53,698 nt of DNA from Lachnospiraceae bacterium (GCA_022791635.1 JAAVZL010000019.1:1-53698); one strand, 5' to 3'. Positions 1 to 8,044 are shown, numbered from the stretch's first letter. Notes: generated by a model not told the origin, from the letters alone. A program made the numbers and translations.

Positions 1-136
1 CCCGCCACTCACCTCCACGTGTTGTGTAGTGTGTCAGCCTTACAACGATAATATATCAGGAAAATTTGAAGAGTGAAAGCCACAAATGAGTTTCATAACC
101 CCATTGGTGCCTTTCGCAGAAAGGTGGATTATAACC

Positions 137-1009
137 ATGAATTTGGCAGAAGCAAAAGAGTATGCAAAACAGAACATTCACAACAGACCAAAGACAACCG
201 GACGTCTGGCGGGAAAGATTGCGGTTGTCACCGGCGGTGCACAGGGATTTGGACTTGGAATTGCGACAGAAATGTATAAAGAGGGAGCCAGCGTGGTACT
301 GGCAGACTTAAACGAGGCTCAGGCCGTGGAGGCAGCCAAGGCACTGGGAGAGCGCGCCATCGGCTTAAAGGTGGATGTGTCAAATGCAGAGTCCATGGAG
401 GCCATGGTATGCGGCGCCGTAGAGCATTTCGGCGGACTTGATATTTTTGTTTCCAATGCAGGTGTTTTAAAGGCCGGAAGTCTGGAGGATATGGAGCCCT
501 CCGCTTTTGAGTTCGTGACAAAGGTGAATTACATCGGATACTTTAACGCGGCAAAATACGCTTCTGCGATTATGAAGGCACAGCATGAGGCAGATGACAG
601 CCTCTGGTTTGATATCATTCAGATTAATTCCAAATCAGGTCTGGAGGGCTCTAAGAACAACAGCGCCTACGCAGGCGGCAAGTTCGGCGGCATCGGCCTG
701 ACCCAGAGCTTTGCATTGGAGCTGGTGGCATGGCAGATTAAGGTAAATTCCATCTGCCCGGGCAACTTCTACGACGGTCCTCTGTGGTCTGATCCGGAGA
801 GAGGACTCTTCGTACAGTACTTAAATGCCGGCAAGGTACCGGGAGCAAAGACCGTACAGGATGTGAAGGACTATTATTTGTCCAAATCCCCCATTCACCG
901 GGGCTGCACGCCGGTGGACGTGTCTAAGGCATTGTTCTATTGCGTGGAGCAGAACTTTGAGACCGGACAGGCCGTGCCTGTTACCGGCGGACAAAATATG
1001 TTAAACTAG
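137..1009 (+). CDS. SDR-family NAD(P)-dependent sugar (polyol) dehydrogenase
   Basis: A short-chain dehydrogenase of 290 residues. The Rossmann glycine motif TGGAQGFGLG lies near residue 35, the SNAG motif near residue 110, and the catalytic Ser...YxxxK appears as NSKSGLEG...YAGGKFG. I chose the ATG at 137 because AAGGTGG at 121-127 gives a 9-base spacing; a longer reading from 86 has no comparable site. The stop overlaps the ribosome binding site of the next gene. The family interconverts ketones and alcohols on sugars, sugar phosphates or sugar acids. Together with the downstream aldolase and YggP/SorE-like dehydrogenase it probably oxidises a polyol or sugar phosphate, similar in role to sorbitol-6-phosphate dehydrogenase. 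The family call is safe; the substrate is inference. Confidence 0.88.
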   Translation: MNLAEAKEYAKQNIHNRPKTTGRLAGKIAVVTGGAQGFGLGIATEMYKEGASVVLADLNEAQAVEAAKALGERAIGLKVDVSNAESMEAMVCGAVEHFGGLDIFVSNAGVLKAGSLEDMEPSAFEFVTKVNYIGYFNAAKYASAIMKAQHEADDSLWFDIIQINSKSGLEGSKNNSAYAGGKFGGIGLTQSFALELVAWQIKVNSICPGNFYDGPLWSDPERGLFVQYLNAGKVPGAKTVQDVKDYYLSKSPIHRGCTPVDVSKALFYCVEQNFETGQAVPVTGGQNMLN

Positions 1010-1019
1010 GAGGCATTTT

Positions 1020-2201
1020 ATGGATAAATTCGTAGAACGGCAGGAAGCCCTGAAGCTTTTGAATGTCTCCACGGCAGAGGAACGTCTGGCAAACCTGGCC
1101 ATCCTCCTTGGAGGCGAAAAGGAGAAGCCGGAGGTAAAGCCGCAGTTTGCCAATAATCATATACATACCATATACTCCTTCTCTCCCTATTCTCCCACAG
1201 CGGCCATTTACTGTGCCCGGGATGAGGGGCTGGAGACAGCGGGAATCATGGATCATGACAGTATTGCCGGCGCGGTGGAATTCCGTAAAGCAGGAAAGAT
1301 TGCCGGGATCGGCACCACCTGCGGCATGGAATGCCGTGCAAGCTTAGAGGGTACCCGCATGGCGGGGAGAAAGCTCAACAATCCGGATCAGGCGGGCGTT
1401 GCCTACATGGCGATTCACAGCGTTCCCGACTCCGGCTTTGCAAGGCTTCAGGAGGTGTTTGCTCCCTTAAGAGAGAAGAGAAATGAGCGGAACCGGAAGA
1501 TGGTTGCCAATATCAATGCCCTGATGGAGCCAAAGGGAATTACCCTGGATTTTGAAAAGGACGTGCTTCCCCTTTCCCAGTATGTAAACGGCGGCTCCGT
1601 TACCGAGCGCCATCTTTTGTGCGCCTTGAGTGAGAAAATCATTGCCAAGGCCGGAAAGGAGCACTGCGGGGACTTTGTGGAGAGTCAGCTTGGAATCGGA
1701 CTTTCCGAGAAGCAAAAGGGGCAGCTCTCGGATCCTGGGAATCCGCATTTTGTATACGATCTTCTGGGAGTTATGAAGGCGGAGCTGGTGGAGAAGATTT
1801 ACGTTCCTGCTACGGAGGAGTGCATTTCCTTCAAGGAGCTGGTGAAGCTGGCGGACGAGGTGGGAGCCATTTTGTGCTATCCCTATCTGGGGGACATTAC
1901 GGATTCCGTAACCGGGGACAAGAAAGCGGCCAAGTTTGAGGACGAGTTCCTGGATGAGCTTTTCGAGATGCTGAAGGAAGAGGGTGTTCACGGCGTTACC
2001 TATATGCCTGCCCGGAATACCAGAGAGCAGATGACCAGGCTTCAGAAGCTTTGCCGGGAGTACGGCATGACCGAGATCTCCGGCGAGGATGTGAACAGCT
2101 CTCGTCAGAGTATGATCTGCAAGCAGCTTGAGGATCCCCAGTTTAAGCATCTGGTGGATGCCACCTGGAAGCTGATTGAGAGGGAAAAGGTGAGTGAGTA
2201 G
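1020..2201 (+). CDS. PHP-domain metal-dependent hydrolase-like protein
   Basis: A protein of 393 residues with a PHP (polymerase and histidinol phosphatase) fold. Metal ligands are recognisable: NNHIHTIYSFSPYS near residue 42, MDHDS near 77 and GMECRAS near 102. An AGGAGG at 1008-1013 overlaps the stop of the preceding gene and serves the ATG at 1020. PHP proteins are often phosphoesterases or hydrolases with a multinuclear metal site. The exact reaction is unknown, but its tight position between an SDR dehydrogenase and a class II aldolase suggests a step on a phosphorylated or lactone intermediate of the same sugar pathway. It is longer than minimal PHP phosphatases, with an inserted middle segment (about residues 150-280) that I do not recognise. 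Confidence 0.8.
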   Translation: MDKFVERQEALKLLNVSTAEERLANLAILLGGEKEKPEVKPQFANNHIHTIYSFSPYSPTAAIYCARDEGLETAGIMDHDSIAGAVEFRKAGKIAGIGTTCGMECRASLEGTRMAGRKLNNPDQAGVAYMAIHSVPDSGFARLQEVFAPLREKRNERNRKMVANINALMEPKGITLDFEKDVLPLSQYVNGGSVTERHLLCALSEKIIAKAGKEHCGDFVESQLGIGLSEKQKGQLSDPGNPHFVYDLLGVMKAELVEKIYVPATEECISFKELVKLADEVGAILCYPYLGDITDSVTGDKKAAKFEDEFLDELFEMLKEEGVHGVTYMPARNTREQMTRLQKLCREYGMTEISGEDVNSSRQSMICKQLEDPQFKHLVDATWKLIEREKVSE

Positions 2202-2202
2202 C

Positions 2203-2850
2203 ATGCAGATAGATAAGGATGCCATCCGGGAGATTCTGCTGGTGGCAAAGCGCCTGGACGAGAAGCAGCTTTTAAATGCGGTGGAGGGAAATATTTCCAT
2301 CAAGCGGGACGGGCTCATTTATGTGACTCCAAGTGCGAAGAATAAGGCGTTTCTTACAGAGGACATGATAGCCATCACCGATTTGGACGGCAACCAGGTG
2401 GGAGGAAGCTTAAAGGCTACCTCAGAGCTTCGGCTTCATGTGCTGACCTATCGGATGCGGGAGGATATCGGCGGGATCGTCCATGCACATCCCCCTTATC
2501 TTACGGCCCATGCGGTGTGCGGCATGCCGGTGGAGACGAGAGCTTACCCGGAAATGATGTTTAAGTACGGGCGCATTGAGGTGGCAGGCTACGGGAGGCC
2601 TGGAACGGATGATATCTGCCGGGATCTGGGCCCTATCCTGGAGCACAGCAATGTGGCGCTTCTGGAAAATCACGGAGCCATTGCCCTGGGACCGGATGCC
2701 ATAGAGGCTATGAACAATATCGAGGCGGCCGAGGCTATTGCCAAGGTGCTGACCATCGCCAGGCAGGTGGGAAAAGAGAAGGAGCTTCCCATGGAGGAAT
2801 GCCGGCATCTGCTTTCCCTGCATGAGGAGCAGCAGATCACCTTTCGATAA
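2203..2850 (+). CDS. Class II aldolase/adducin-family protein (fuculose-phosphate aldolase-like)
   Basis: A class II aldolase-like protein of 215 residues. The zinc ligands are visible as HAHPPYL (the HxH pair) and ENHGAIALG, and an N-terminal AVEGNIS motif matches phosphate-binding GN-S loops of L-fuculose-1-phosphate and L-ribulose-5-phosphate 4-epimerase enzymes. The ATG at 2203 begins one base after the PHP gene stop, so the two are translationally coupled; a GTG at 2194 is possible but lies inside the upstream gene. Likely role: retro-aldol cleavage of a phosphorylated ketose to DHAP or a C3/C2 aldehyde. Substrate not determined. Confidence 0.85.
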   Translation: MQIDKDAIREILLVAKRLDEKQLLNAVEGNISIKRDGLIYVTPSAKNKAFLTEDMIAITDLDGNQVGGSLKATSELRLHVLTYRMREDIGGIVHAHPPYLTAHAVCGMPVETRAYPEMMFKYGRIEVAGYGRPGTDDICRDLGPILEHSNVALLENHGAIALGPDAIEAMNNIEAAEAIAKVLTIARQVGKEKELPMEECRHLLSLHEEQQITFR

Positions 2851-2897
2851 GAGAAAAGTAAAAAATGAAGGCTTATAAGCCGAAAAGGAGAGAAAAT

Positions 2898-4160
2898 ATG
2901 AAAACAAAGGCACTGAGACTGTATGGAAAAGAAGATTTGCGTTTGGAGGAGTTTGAGCTTCCGGAGCTTAAGGATGACGAGATCCTGGCAAAGGTGGTAT
3001 CCGACAGTATCTGTATGTCCTCCTACAAGGCGGCCATCCAGGGTGCAGATCACAAGCGTGTACCCAATGATGTGGCAGAGAATCCCACCATCATCGGCCA
3101 TGAGTTCTGCGGTGAGCTGGTAAAGGTAGGCTCCAAGTGGGCCCATGAGTTTAAGGAGGGAGAGAAATTCTCCATTCAGCCGGCATTGAACTACAAGGGA
3201 AGCCTGGACGCTCCGGGATATTCCTTCCGTTACATTGGCGGAGACGCCACCTATGTGGTGATTCCCAATGAGGTGATGGAGATGGGATGCCTCCTTCACT
3301 TTGACAGCGAGAATTATTTCGGCGGCTCTCTGGCAGAGCCTCTGTCCTGTGTGGCAGGAACCTTCCATGCCATGTACCATGTGACCAGAGGAAAATACGA
3401 GCATGACATGGGCATCGTAGAGGGCGGCAAGATGGCGATTCTGGCAGGCGTAGGCCCCATGGGTCTGGCAGCCATTGACTATATCATTCACTGTGATCGG
3501 AATCCCTCTCTCTTGATTGTGACGGATATTGATGACGCCCGTCTGGCCCGGGCGGAGAAGATCCTTTCTCCCGAGGAGGCGGCAAAGAAGGGAATCAAGC
3601 TTGTGTATGTGAATACGGGCAAGGTTGAGGATCAGAAGAGCTATATGATGGACTTTACGGAGGGAACCGGCTATGACGATGTACTCTGCTTCGCTCCCGT
3701 AGCGCCCGTGGTAGAGCTGGCCGACAGCATTCTGGGACAGGACGGCTGTCTGAACTTCTTTGCAGGCCCCTCCAATCCGGAATTCTCCGCCAAGTTTAAC
3801 TTCTACAATGTACACTACTCCGGAACTCATGTGGTGGGAACCTCCGGCGGAAATACGGATGATATGAAGGAGTGTCTGGCTATGATGGGACAGGGCAAGC
3901 TGGATCCGGCGATCCTGGTTACCCATATCGGCGGCCTTGATGTGGCAAGAGAGACCACCCTCAACCTGCCCAAGGTGCCCGGCGGCAAGAAGCTCATCTA
4001 CACCCACATTTCTCTGCCCCTTACTGCCATTGCGGACTTTGAGGAGAAGGGAAAGACGGATCCCATGTTTGCGGAGCTTCACAAGCTGGTTTCCAAGACC
4101 AACGGACTGTGGAATACCGAGGCGGAGAAGTATCTTCTGGAGCATGCACCGGCCATCTAA
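2898..4160 (+). CDS. YggP/SorE-like zinc-binding alcohol dehydrogenase
   Basis: A medium-chain, zinc-dependent dehydrogenase of 420 residues. From memory it aligns closely over its length with E. coli YggP and with L-sorbose-1-phosphate reductase (SorE): KTKALRLYGKEDLRL at the start, HKRVPND, GHEFCGELVKVG (catalytic zinc region), SLAEPLSC, the Rossmann segment LAGVGPMGLAAIDY, NFYNVHYSGTHVVGTSGG and a C-terminal WNTEAEKYLL. AAGGAGAG at 2885-2892 fixes the ATG at 2898; an upstream ATG at 2865 lacks a good site. It is the last gene of the run and is followed by a terminator. Likely reaction: NAD(P)H-linked reduction or oxidation at C2/C5 of a ketose phosphate. The exact sugar is unknown. Confidence 0.85.
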   Translation: MKTKALRLYGKEDLRLEEFELPELKDDEILAKVVSDSICMSSYKAAIQGADHKRVPNDVAENPTIIGHEFCGELVKVGSKWAHEFKEGEKFSIQPALNYKGSLDAPGYSFRYIGGDATYVVIPNEVMEMGCLLHFDSENYFGGSLAEPLSCVAGTFHAMYHVTRGKYEHDMGIVEGGKMAILAGVGPMGLAAIDYIIHCDRNPSLLIVTDIDDARLARAEKILSPEEAAKKGIKLVYVNTGKVEDQKSYMMDFTEGTGYDDVLCFAPVAPVVELADSILGQDGCLNFFAGPSNPEFSAKFNFYNVHYSGTHVVGTSGGNTDDMKECLAMMGQGKLDPAILVTHIGGLDVARETTLNLPKVPGGKKLIYTHISLPLTAIADFEEKGKTDPMFAELHKLVSKTNGLWNTEAEKYLLEHAPAI

Positions 4161-4192
4161 TAAAGGCCGTATCGTTAAAATAAGATAAGAAG

Positions 4193-4236
4193 ACACCTTG
4201 AGCATCTGAAAAGTCAGGAGCTCAAGGTGTTTTTTT
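4193..4236 (+). terminator. Rho-independent terminator of the sugar operon
   Basis: A perfect 10-bp stem, ACACCTTGAG with CTCAAGGTGT, encloses an 18-base loop and is followed by six T residues. It ends the four-gene run that starts at 137. Confidence 0.93.
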
Positions 4237-4255
4237 ATGCACAGGCCCGCATATG
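4236..4255 (+). repeat. Post-terminator repeat, copy 1
   Basis: The 20-mer TATGCACAGGCCCGCATATG begins on the last T of the terminator tract. Near-identical copies follow the terminators at 12763-12791 and 37257-37282. Its ends are complementary (TATGC and GCATA). Function unknown. Confidence 0.7.
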
Positions 4256-4300
4256 TAGGCTTGCAGCTGACGGATCATGCGAGCCGCGAGTTGTAAAAAA

Positions 4301-5056
4301 TTACTGCCTGGAGGTCTCTTTTGCAGCCTCCCAAAAATAAACCACATTGGGAATCAGCCACATCAAGCCCACGCACAGAAAAGGCAGGAAGCTGATGTGA
4401 AAGAAGGGAACCATTAGGATAAGCAAGATATAAAAAACGAAAAAGAGAATGCTTAAGCTGGAAAAAGCCTTGTAGGAGGCGGCATAGATGGCAAGTCGTT
4501 CCTGCTCATCGGAGCTTTCCAGCCATTTTTTACGAAAATGCAGCTCTAAGGCATCTCCTCTCTTTTCCGGATTCAGAATGCGGAGCTGTTCAATGGCTTT
4601 TCGCTGCAAAAAGGACAGAAAAATGATAGTGAAGAGAGAGCATAAGGTGCAGAGAAAAAACAGATACACATGGATACTCTTTTTTAAGGCAGCGATGGTG
4701 ATTAGTGCAAAGGTCATAAACAGCACAATCGTCCCCAGATTGGCAGCCCCCAGGGAGAAGCCTAAGAGGCGCTCTGTTTTCCTGTAAAATGCATCCTCCG
4801 CCTCTTCCTTTAAGCCCTCGCGATGGGCAATCATCTTTTTGGCTCGGTTCAGCCACACACAAGTCAGAAACAGCGTGGCCAGACAGAAGGATATAAAGAT
4901 CCAGGGAGAACACACAAGAAGAGCCGTATAAAAATCAGAAAGCAGCCGGACAAGCGATGTTCCCAGCACAGCGGCTCCAATACTTAAGCAGGCTCCTAAA
5001 AATCCGCCTCCCAGGATATACAGAAAAAACCGGACCGTTATTTTATTCTTACTCAT
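4301..5056 (-). CDS. DUF3169-family membrane protein
   Basis: An integral membrane protein of 251 residues resembling DUF3169 proteins. It has two hydrophobic segments near the N terminus (about 8-30 and 40-65), a cytoplasmic acidic loop with KEEAEDAFYRKTERLLG, a second pair of membrane spans around 95-145, and a last pair around 195-245. Its ATG directly follows the TAA of the regulator gene upstream, with AGGAGGAATG as ribosome site, so the two are co-translated. The DUF3169 plus small XRE regulator pair is common in Firmicutes, but no biochemical role is established. A stress-sensing or transport-modulating role would be a guess. Confidence 0.8.
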   Translation of the reverse strand: MSKNKITVRFFLYILGGGFLGACLSIGAAVLGTSLVRLLSDFYTALLVCSPWIFISFCLATLFLTCVWLNRAKKMIAHREGLKEEAEDAFYRKTERLLGFSLGAANLGTIVLFMTFALITIAALKKSIHVYLFFLCTLCSLFTIIFLSFLQRKAIEQLRILNPEKRGDALELHFRKKWLESSDEQERLAIYAASYKAFSSLSILFFVFYILLILMVPFFHISFLPFLCVGLMWLIPNVVYFWEAAKETSRQ

Positions 5057-5263
5057 TTAACATTCCTCCTTATACTCAAACAAAGCTTCTACAGATACCT
5101 CACAGACCTTGGCGATTTTTAGGGCCAGTGTGACGGAAGGAGAGTAGTCTCCCCGTTCAATCAGGCTGATGGTCTGCCTGGAGGCGCCTACCAGACTTCC
5201 CAGCTGCTGCTGGTTTAAGCCAAGCCTGGCCCGGTGCTCTTTCAGATGGTTGTAAAGCGGCAT
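5057..5263 (-). CDS. Small XRE/Cro-C1 family transcriptional regulator
   Basis: A compact DNA-binding protein of 68 residues consisting almost only of a helix-turn-helix: LNQQQLGSLVGASRQTISLIERGDYSPSVTLALKIAKVCEVSVEALFEYKEE. I chose the ATG at 5263 because AGAAAGGAG at 5279-5271 lies 7 bases upstream; the neighbouring ATG at 5269 is too close to it, and a reading from 5314 has no site. It overlaps no gene and directly precedes the DUF3169 gene. The promoter upstream is covered by a perfect inverted repeat, so autoregulation is likely. Confidence 0.88.
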   Translation of the reverse strand: MPLYNHLKEHRARLGLNQQQLGSLVGASRQTISLIERGDYSPSVTLALKIAKVCEVSVEALFEYKEEC

Positions 5264-5329
5264 AGGCATGCTCCTTTCTATCATGCGTTTCCATTTCTTT
5301 TTTGCATATGACATAAAATATAGTCAAAA

Positions 5330-5382
5330 TGACAAAAATTATTGTCATAAAAGAGTATACATATGACAATAATTTTTGTCAA
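5330..5382 (-). promoter_or_regulatory. Promoter and paired operators of the XRE-DUF3169 operon
   Basis: On the minus strand, TTGACA (5382-5377), a 17-base spacer and TATACT (5359-5354) form a near-consensus sigma-A promoter. A perfect 19-base inverted repeat (5330-5348 and 5363-5381) covers both the -35 side and the transcript start side. Each arm is itself a near-palindrome of the form TGACAA-N6-TTGTCA, so there are two operator sites, consistent with autorepression by the adjacent XRE protein. Confidence 0.82.
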
Positions 5383-5447
5383 GAGGAAAATGATAAAAAA
5401 TGCAAAGGGAATATCGCAAAAGTATTTTCTATCCGGGTGTGTCCGGA

Positions 5448-6242
5448 TTACTTCATAGAATCTACGATATCTTTCATTGTATCACAGGAAACGCGTCCCG
5501 TTAAGGTATATCGGATGCCGTCCGCTACAAAAACGGCCGCCTTTTCCGATACATAAGCCTCCGGTGGCTCCACGTCAATGGTATCCTCTACAAGGTTTAC
5601 CCGATACCCCTGGGCGGACACATACTGTTCTACGAACCGGTACATTCCGAGATAATCCGTATCCCATCCAAGGGCCAGCTGCTCCTCCCCTAAGATGAGC
5701 TCAGCCTTTAAGGAAACGGGTGAAAAATAGACCTCTCCATGCTCATAGGAATAGCTGTTTACGTCCTCCATATATTGGTAATGACGGGTGTCCCCCAGAA
5801 TAAAATTGTCTATCCGCAGAATGGCATAGCTTTCCGGATCCGTCTGTAAATGGCACAGCATATAAGGATGCTCCCCGGACAGCTCACTGTCCAGAAGCTT
5901 TGTTCCAAGCTCCCTCTTAAGGTCGGAGTAATCGCGATAATCCTTCTTCAGAATTCCGAATTCATTTTCTGCTCCCTTTGGCGCATTCATTTCTACAATC
6001 ATCATAGAATCGAGCTCCGGCAATACCTCCTCATTTACCTGAATGCGGTTCAGCATATGATACCCTGCAAAAACCGTCGTCCCTCCCAGAATCAGAACTG
6101 CGGCACAAGCCATGAAAGCCTTCCATGTCTGGCTTGATTTCCGATAAAAGGCCCTGTTTCGAAGTCTTTCTTTCAGCTCATGGCTTAACCGTACATCTTT
6201 TAGCTCCTGGTCCAAAATGTTTTTTACTTCAGATCTCTCCAT
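5448..6242 (-). CDS. Anti-sigma factor-like membrane protein with extracytoplasmic DUF4367-type domain
   Basis: A single-span membrane protein of 264 residues. Residues 1-38 are cytoplasmic and charged (VKNILDQELKDVRLSHELKERLR), a membrane span follows at about 40-60 (WKAFMACAAVLILGGTTVFAGY), and the rest is extracytoplasmic. The C-terminal third (VEPPEAYVSEKAAVFVADGIRYTLTG) resembles DUF4367. It overlaps the upstream ECF sigma gene by 14 bases, the usual arrangement for a sigma factor and its membrane-bound antagonist. Its role as anti-sigma factor is inferred from context; no zinc-binding HxxxCxxC motif is seen. Confidence 0.75.
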   Translation of the reverse strand: MERSEVKNILDQELKDVRLSHELKERLRNRAFYRKSSQTWKAFMACAAVLILGGTTVFAGYHMLNRIQVNEEVLPELDSMMIVEMNAPKGAENEFGILKKDYRDYSDLKRELGTKLLDSELSGEHPYMLCHLQTDPESYAILRIDNFILGDTRHYQYMEDVNSYSYEHGEVYFSPVSLKAELILGEEQLALGWDTDYLGMYRFVEQYVSAQGYRVNLVEDTIDVEPPEAYVSEKAAVFVADGIRYTLTGRVSCDTMKDIVDSMK

Positions 6243-6732
6243 ATCCGACCTCCGTTAATATTTTTTTTAATCTGCCTCTTGCTCTGTTCAGACGCTGTAT
6301 GACGGCATTTTCCGTGCGGCCAATGATCCGGGCAATCTCCCGAACGGACAGCTCCTGATAGTAATAGAGCACAAGAACCTGCCGATCTCCCGGATTTAGC
6401 TTCATAATGGCTGTTGAGATGCACTCTTTCTCTAAAAAATCGTCCATTGGATTCGCGCCTGTCTCCTCCGGCAGATGCTCCGGATTGACGCGGATGATTC
6501 CAAACCAGCGATTCCGCATGATATTTTTACAGCAATTGACGGCAATCCGGGTAAGCCAGGTTTTTTCACTTGCCTTGTGCTCAAAGGATCCATAGGCTTT
6601 CATAGCCTTGAGAAATGTCTCCTGGACAGCGTCCTGCGCAAGATAGTAGTCCTTCAGATACAAATAGCACATACGCAGAAGCATATCGCCATATTCCTTC
6701 ATAAGTCTCTCTAAAAATGATTCTGCCGGCAT
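6229..6732 (-). CDS. ECF-family RNA polymerase sigma factor
   Basis: A sigma-70 family protein of 167 residues with region 2 (YGDMLLRMCYLYLKDYYLAQDAVQETFLKAM) and region 4 (LNPGDRQVLVLYYYQELSVREIARIIGRTENAVIQRLNRARGRL). AAAGGAGG precedes the ATG. Region 1 and region 3 are absent, as expected for ECF factors. The overlapping downstream gene is its probable membrane anti-sigma factor. No clear ECF-type promoter was identified upstream. Confidence 0.92.
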   Translation of the reverse strand: MPAESFLERLMKEYGDMLLRMCYLYLKDYYLAQDAVQETFLKAMKAYGSFEHKASEKTWLTRIAVNCCKNIMRNRWFGIIRVNPEHLPEETGANPMDDFLEKECISTAIMKLNPGDRQVLVLYYYQELSVREIARIIGRTENAVIQRLNRARGRLKKILTEVGYGEI

Positions 6733-6888
6733 GCTGAACCTCCTTTCACTTATTAGACACTGTCTCCTCCTAAAATATTACCTGATAAGAAAAAGAATGG
6801 AAAGGCTGCTACGGATAACCGGTGTGCAAATTAATTTTGAAAAAATACTTGCATAGAAATAGAAAATGTGATAAGCTTTTAAAGGTGG

Positions 6889-6937
6889 TTAGAAAAAGCT
6901 AACCATTTTTAAAAGGACACAGGTTAGCCTATGCTAA
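6889..6937 (+). promoter_or_regulatory. Two TTAG-N6-CTAA operators upstream of the iron uptake locus
   Basis: TTAGAAAAAGCTAA (6889-6902) and TTAGCCTATGCTAA (6924-6937) are palindromes with the same half-site and a 35-base offset. The second closely resembles the DtxR/IdeR core TTAGGTTAGCCTAACCTAA. A third site of the same form occurs at 7972-7985 before feoB. They suggest control by an iron-sensing DtxR-family repressor, which is not encoded in the window. Confidence 0.72.
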
Positions 6938-6956
6938 CATAGAAAGGGTGTGAAAT

Positions 6957-7259
6957 ATGAGTGTGGTCATTATCGGCGGACACGATCGCATGATTCGTCA
7001 GTATCAGGATGTCTGCAAAGCCTATCGCTGTAAGGCAAAGGTATTTACCCAAATGACGGGGGACTTGAAAAAGCAGATCGGAAGGCCGGATCTCTGTGTT
7101 CTGTTCACAAATACGGTTTCCCATAAGATGGTAAAATGTGCCATGGAGGAGGCGAAAAGGAATCATACGCAGGTGGTGAGAAGCCACACCAGCAGCAAGG
7201 CAGCTCTGGAGGGGATTCTTGGGAGCTATTGCTGCATCGGCTTGGAAAATATTCCGTAG
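6957..7259 (+). CDS. DUF2325 domain protein
   Basis: A small protein of 100 residues: a Rossmann-like start VVIIGGHDRM, then VFTNTVSHKMV and RSHTSSKAALEGIL, matching DUF2325. GAAAGGGTG precedes the ATG. It opens the iron locus directly behind two DtxR-type operators. DUF2325 proteins occur beside feo genes in many Clostridia; their function is not established. Confidence 0.8.
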   Translation: MSVVIIGGHDRMIRQYQDVCKAYRCKAKVFTQMTGDLKKQIGRPDLCVLFTNTVSHKMVKCAMEEAKRNHTQVVRSHTSSKAALEGILGSYCCIGLENIP

Positions 7260-7347
7260 ACGTCCCTTAAGAGAGAAAAATAGGTACAAATTTAAGAAAT
7301 ATCTTACGGATATCTCTTTATGTACAAATAAGAAAGGAGTGTTCGAT

Positions 7348-7560
7348 ATGGCATTGGCCATGATGGAGATTGGAGAGACCAGATTGATTCAGGATTTTCA
7401 TGGAAAGGAAGAGGTGAAGCGCCATTTACAGGATCTCGGCTTTGTAAAAGGTGAGCGTGTTCAGGTGATTGGCGAGAATCCAAGCGGCCTGATTTTGCTG
7501 GTAAAAGGCGTTCGGATTGCTCTGAACCGGGGATTGGCGTCGCAGATTATGGTAGCTTGA
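7348..7560 (+). CDS. feoA: FeoA-domain ferrous iron transport protein (first copy)
   Basis: A FeoA SH3-like domain protein of 70 residues: ETRLIQDFHGKEEVKRHLQDLGFVKGERVQVIGENPSGLILLVKGVRIALNRGLASQIMV. I chose the ATG at 7348, preceded by AGAAAGGAG at 7331-7339; upstream in-frame codons extend into the preceding gene and have no site. FeoA proteins act in the cytoplasm on FeoB. Two divergent FeoA genes in tandem precede feoB here, a frequent clostridial arrangement. Confidence 0.9.
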   Translation: MALAMMEIGETRLIQDFHGKEEVKRHLQDLGFVKGERVQVIGENPSGLILLVKGVRIALNRGLASQIMVA

Positions 7561-7627
7561 TGAAGCAGTAAAAATGCTGCCGGCTGTATAGGGAACAGGA
7601 ATGAAAAACAGAAGGAGAGGAATTCAT

Positions 7628-7849
7628 ATGACATTAAAGGAAATGAAGCCCGGGCAGTCCGGGCAGGTACAGTCTATTGGCGAGAGCGGTCCGTTAAAGC
7701 GCAGAATCATGGACATGGGCATTACGCCGGGGGTGTCAGTAAAGGTAATCAAGGTAGCGCCTTTGGGGGATCCTGTGGAAATTCATGTGCGCGGTTATGA
7801 GCTGAGTCTGCGAAAGGAAGAGGCTGCACGGATAGAGGTACAGACATAG
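7628..7849 (+). CDS. feoA: FeoA-domain ferrous iron transport protein (second copy)
   Basis: The second FeoA-like protein, 73 residues: LKEMKPGQSGQVQSIGESGPLKRRIMDMGITPGVSVKVIKVAPLGDPVEIHVRGYELSLRKEEAARIEV. This copy carries the canonical RRRxxDMGxTPG turn of FeoA, which the first lacks. AGAAGGAGAGG at 7610-7620 selects the ATG at 7628 over one at 7601. A hairpin (CCCTTT...AAAGGG, 7855-7891) lies in the gap before feoB and may tune expression. Confidence 0.92.
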   Translation: MTLKEMKPGQSGQVQSIGESGPLKRRIMDMGITPGVSVKVIKVAPLGDPVEIHVRGYELSLRKEEAARIEVQT

Positions 7850-7971
7850 AAGTACCCTTTTCAGCATCTGTTAGTTTGTCTGACGAAAGGGACACAGATT
7901 GGCTTTTTATGCAGAATTATTTTTTTAATAAAGAGTTAGTTAATAATAACTTCTGAAAAGCAAGAGGTTGG

Positions 7972-7985
7972 TTAGCGAAAACTAA
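7972..7985 (+). promoter_or_regulatory. TTAG-N6-CTAA operator upstream of feoB
   Basis: TTAGCGAAAACTAA has the same half-sites and spacing as the two operators before 6957. It lies about 60 bases before the feoB start, so feoB may also have its own iron-controlled transcript. Confidence 0.6.
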
Positions 7986-8044
7986 TAAAAGGGAGAGCAT
8001 GAAGAGCCGAAAAATACAGAAAAAACGAGTGGAGGAGTAAAAAG

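Noticed and set aside
1..136. A gene tail or regulatory element at the left edge
   Set aside because: The stretch is short and shows no convincing frame, promoter or terminator.
2670..4205. A 511-codon minus-strand frame opposite the YggP/SorE-like gene
   Set aside because: It runs through the terminator and the well-matched dehydrogenase gene and reads like antisense of codon-biased DNA.
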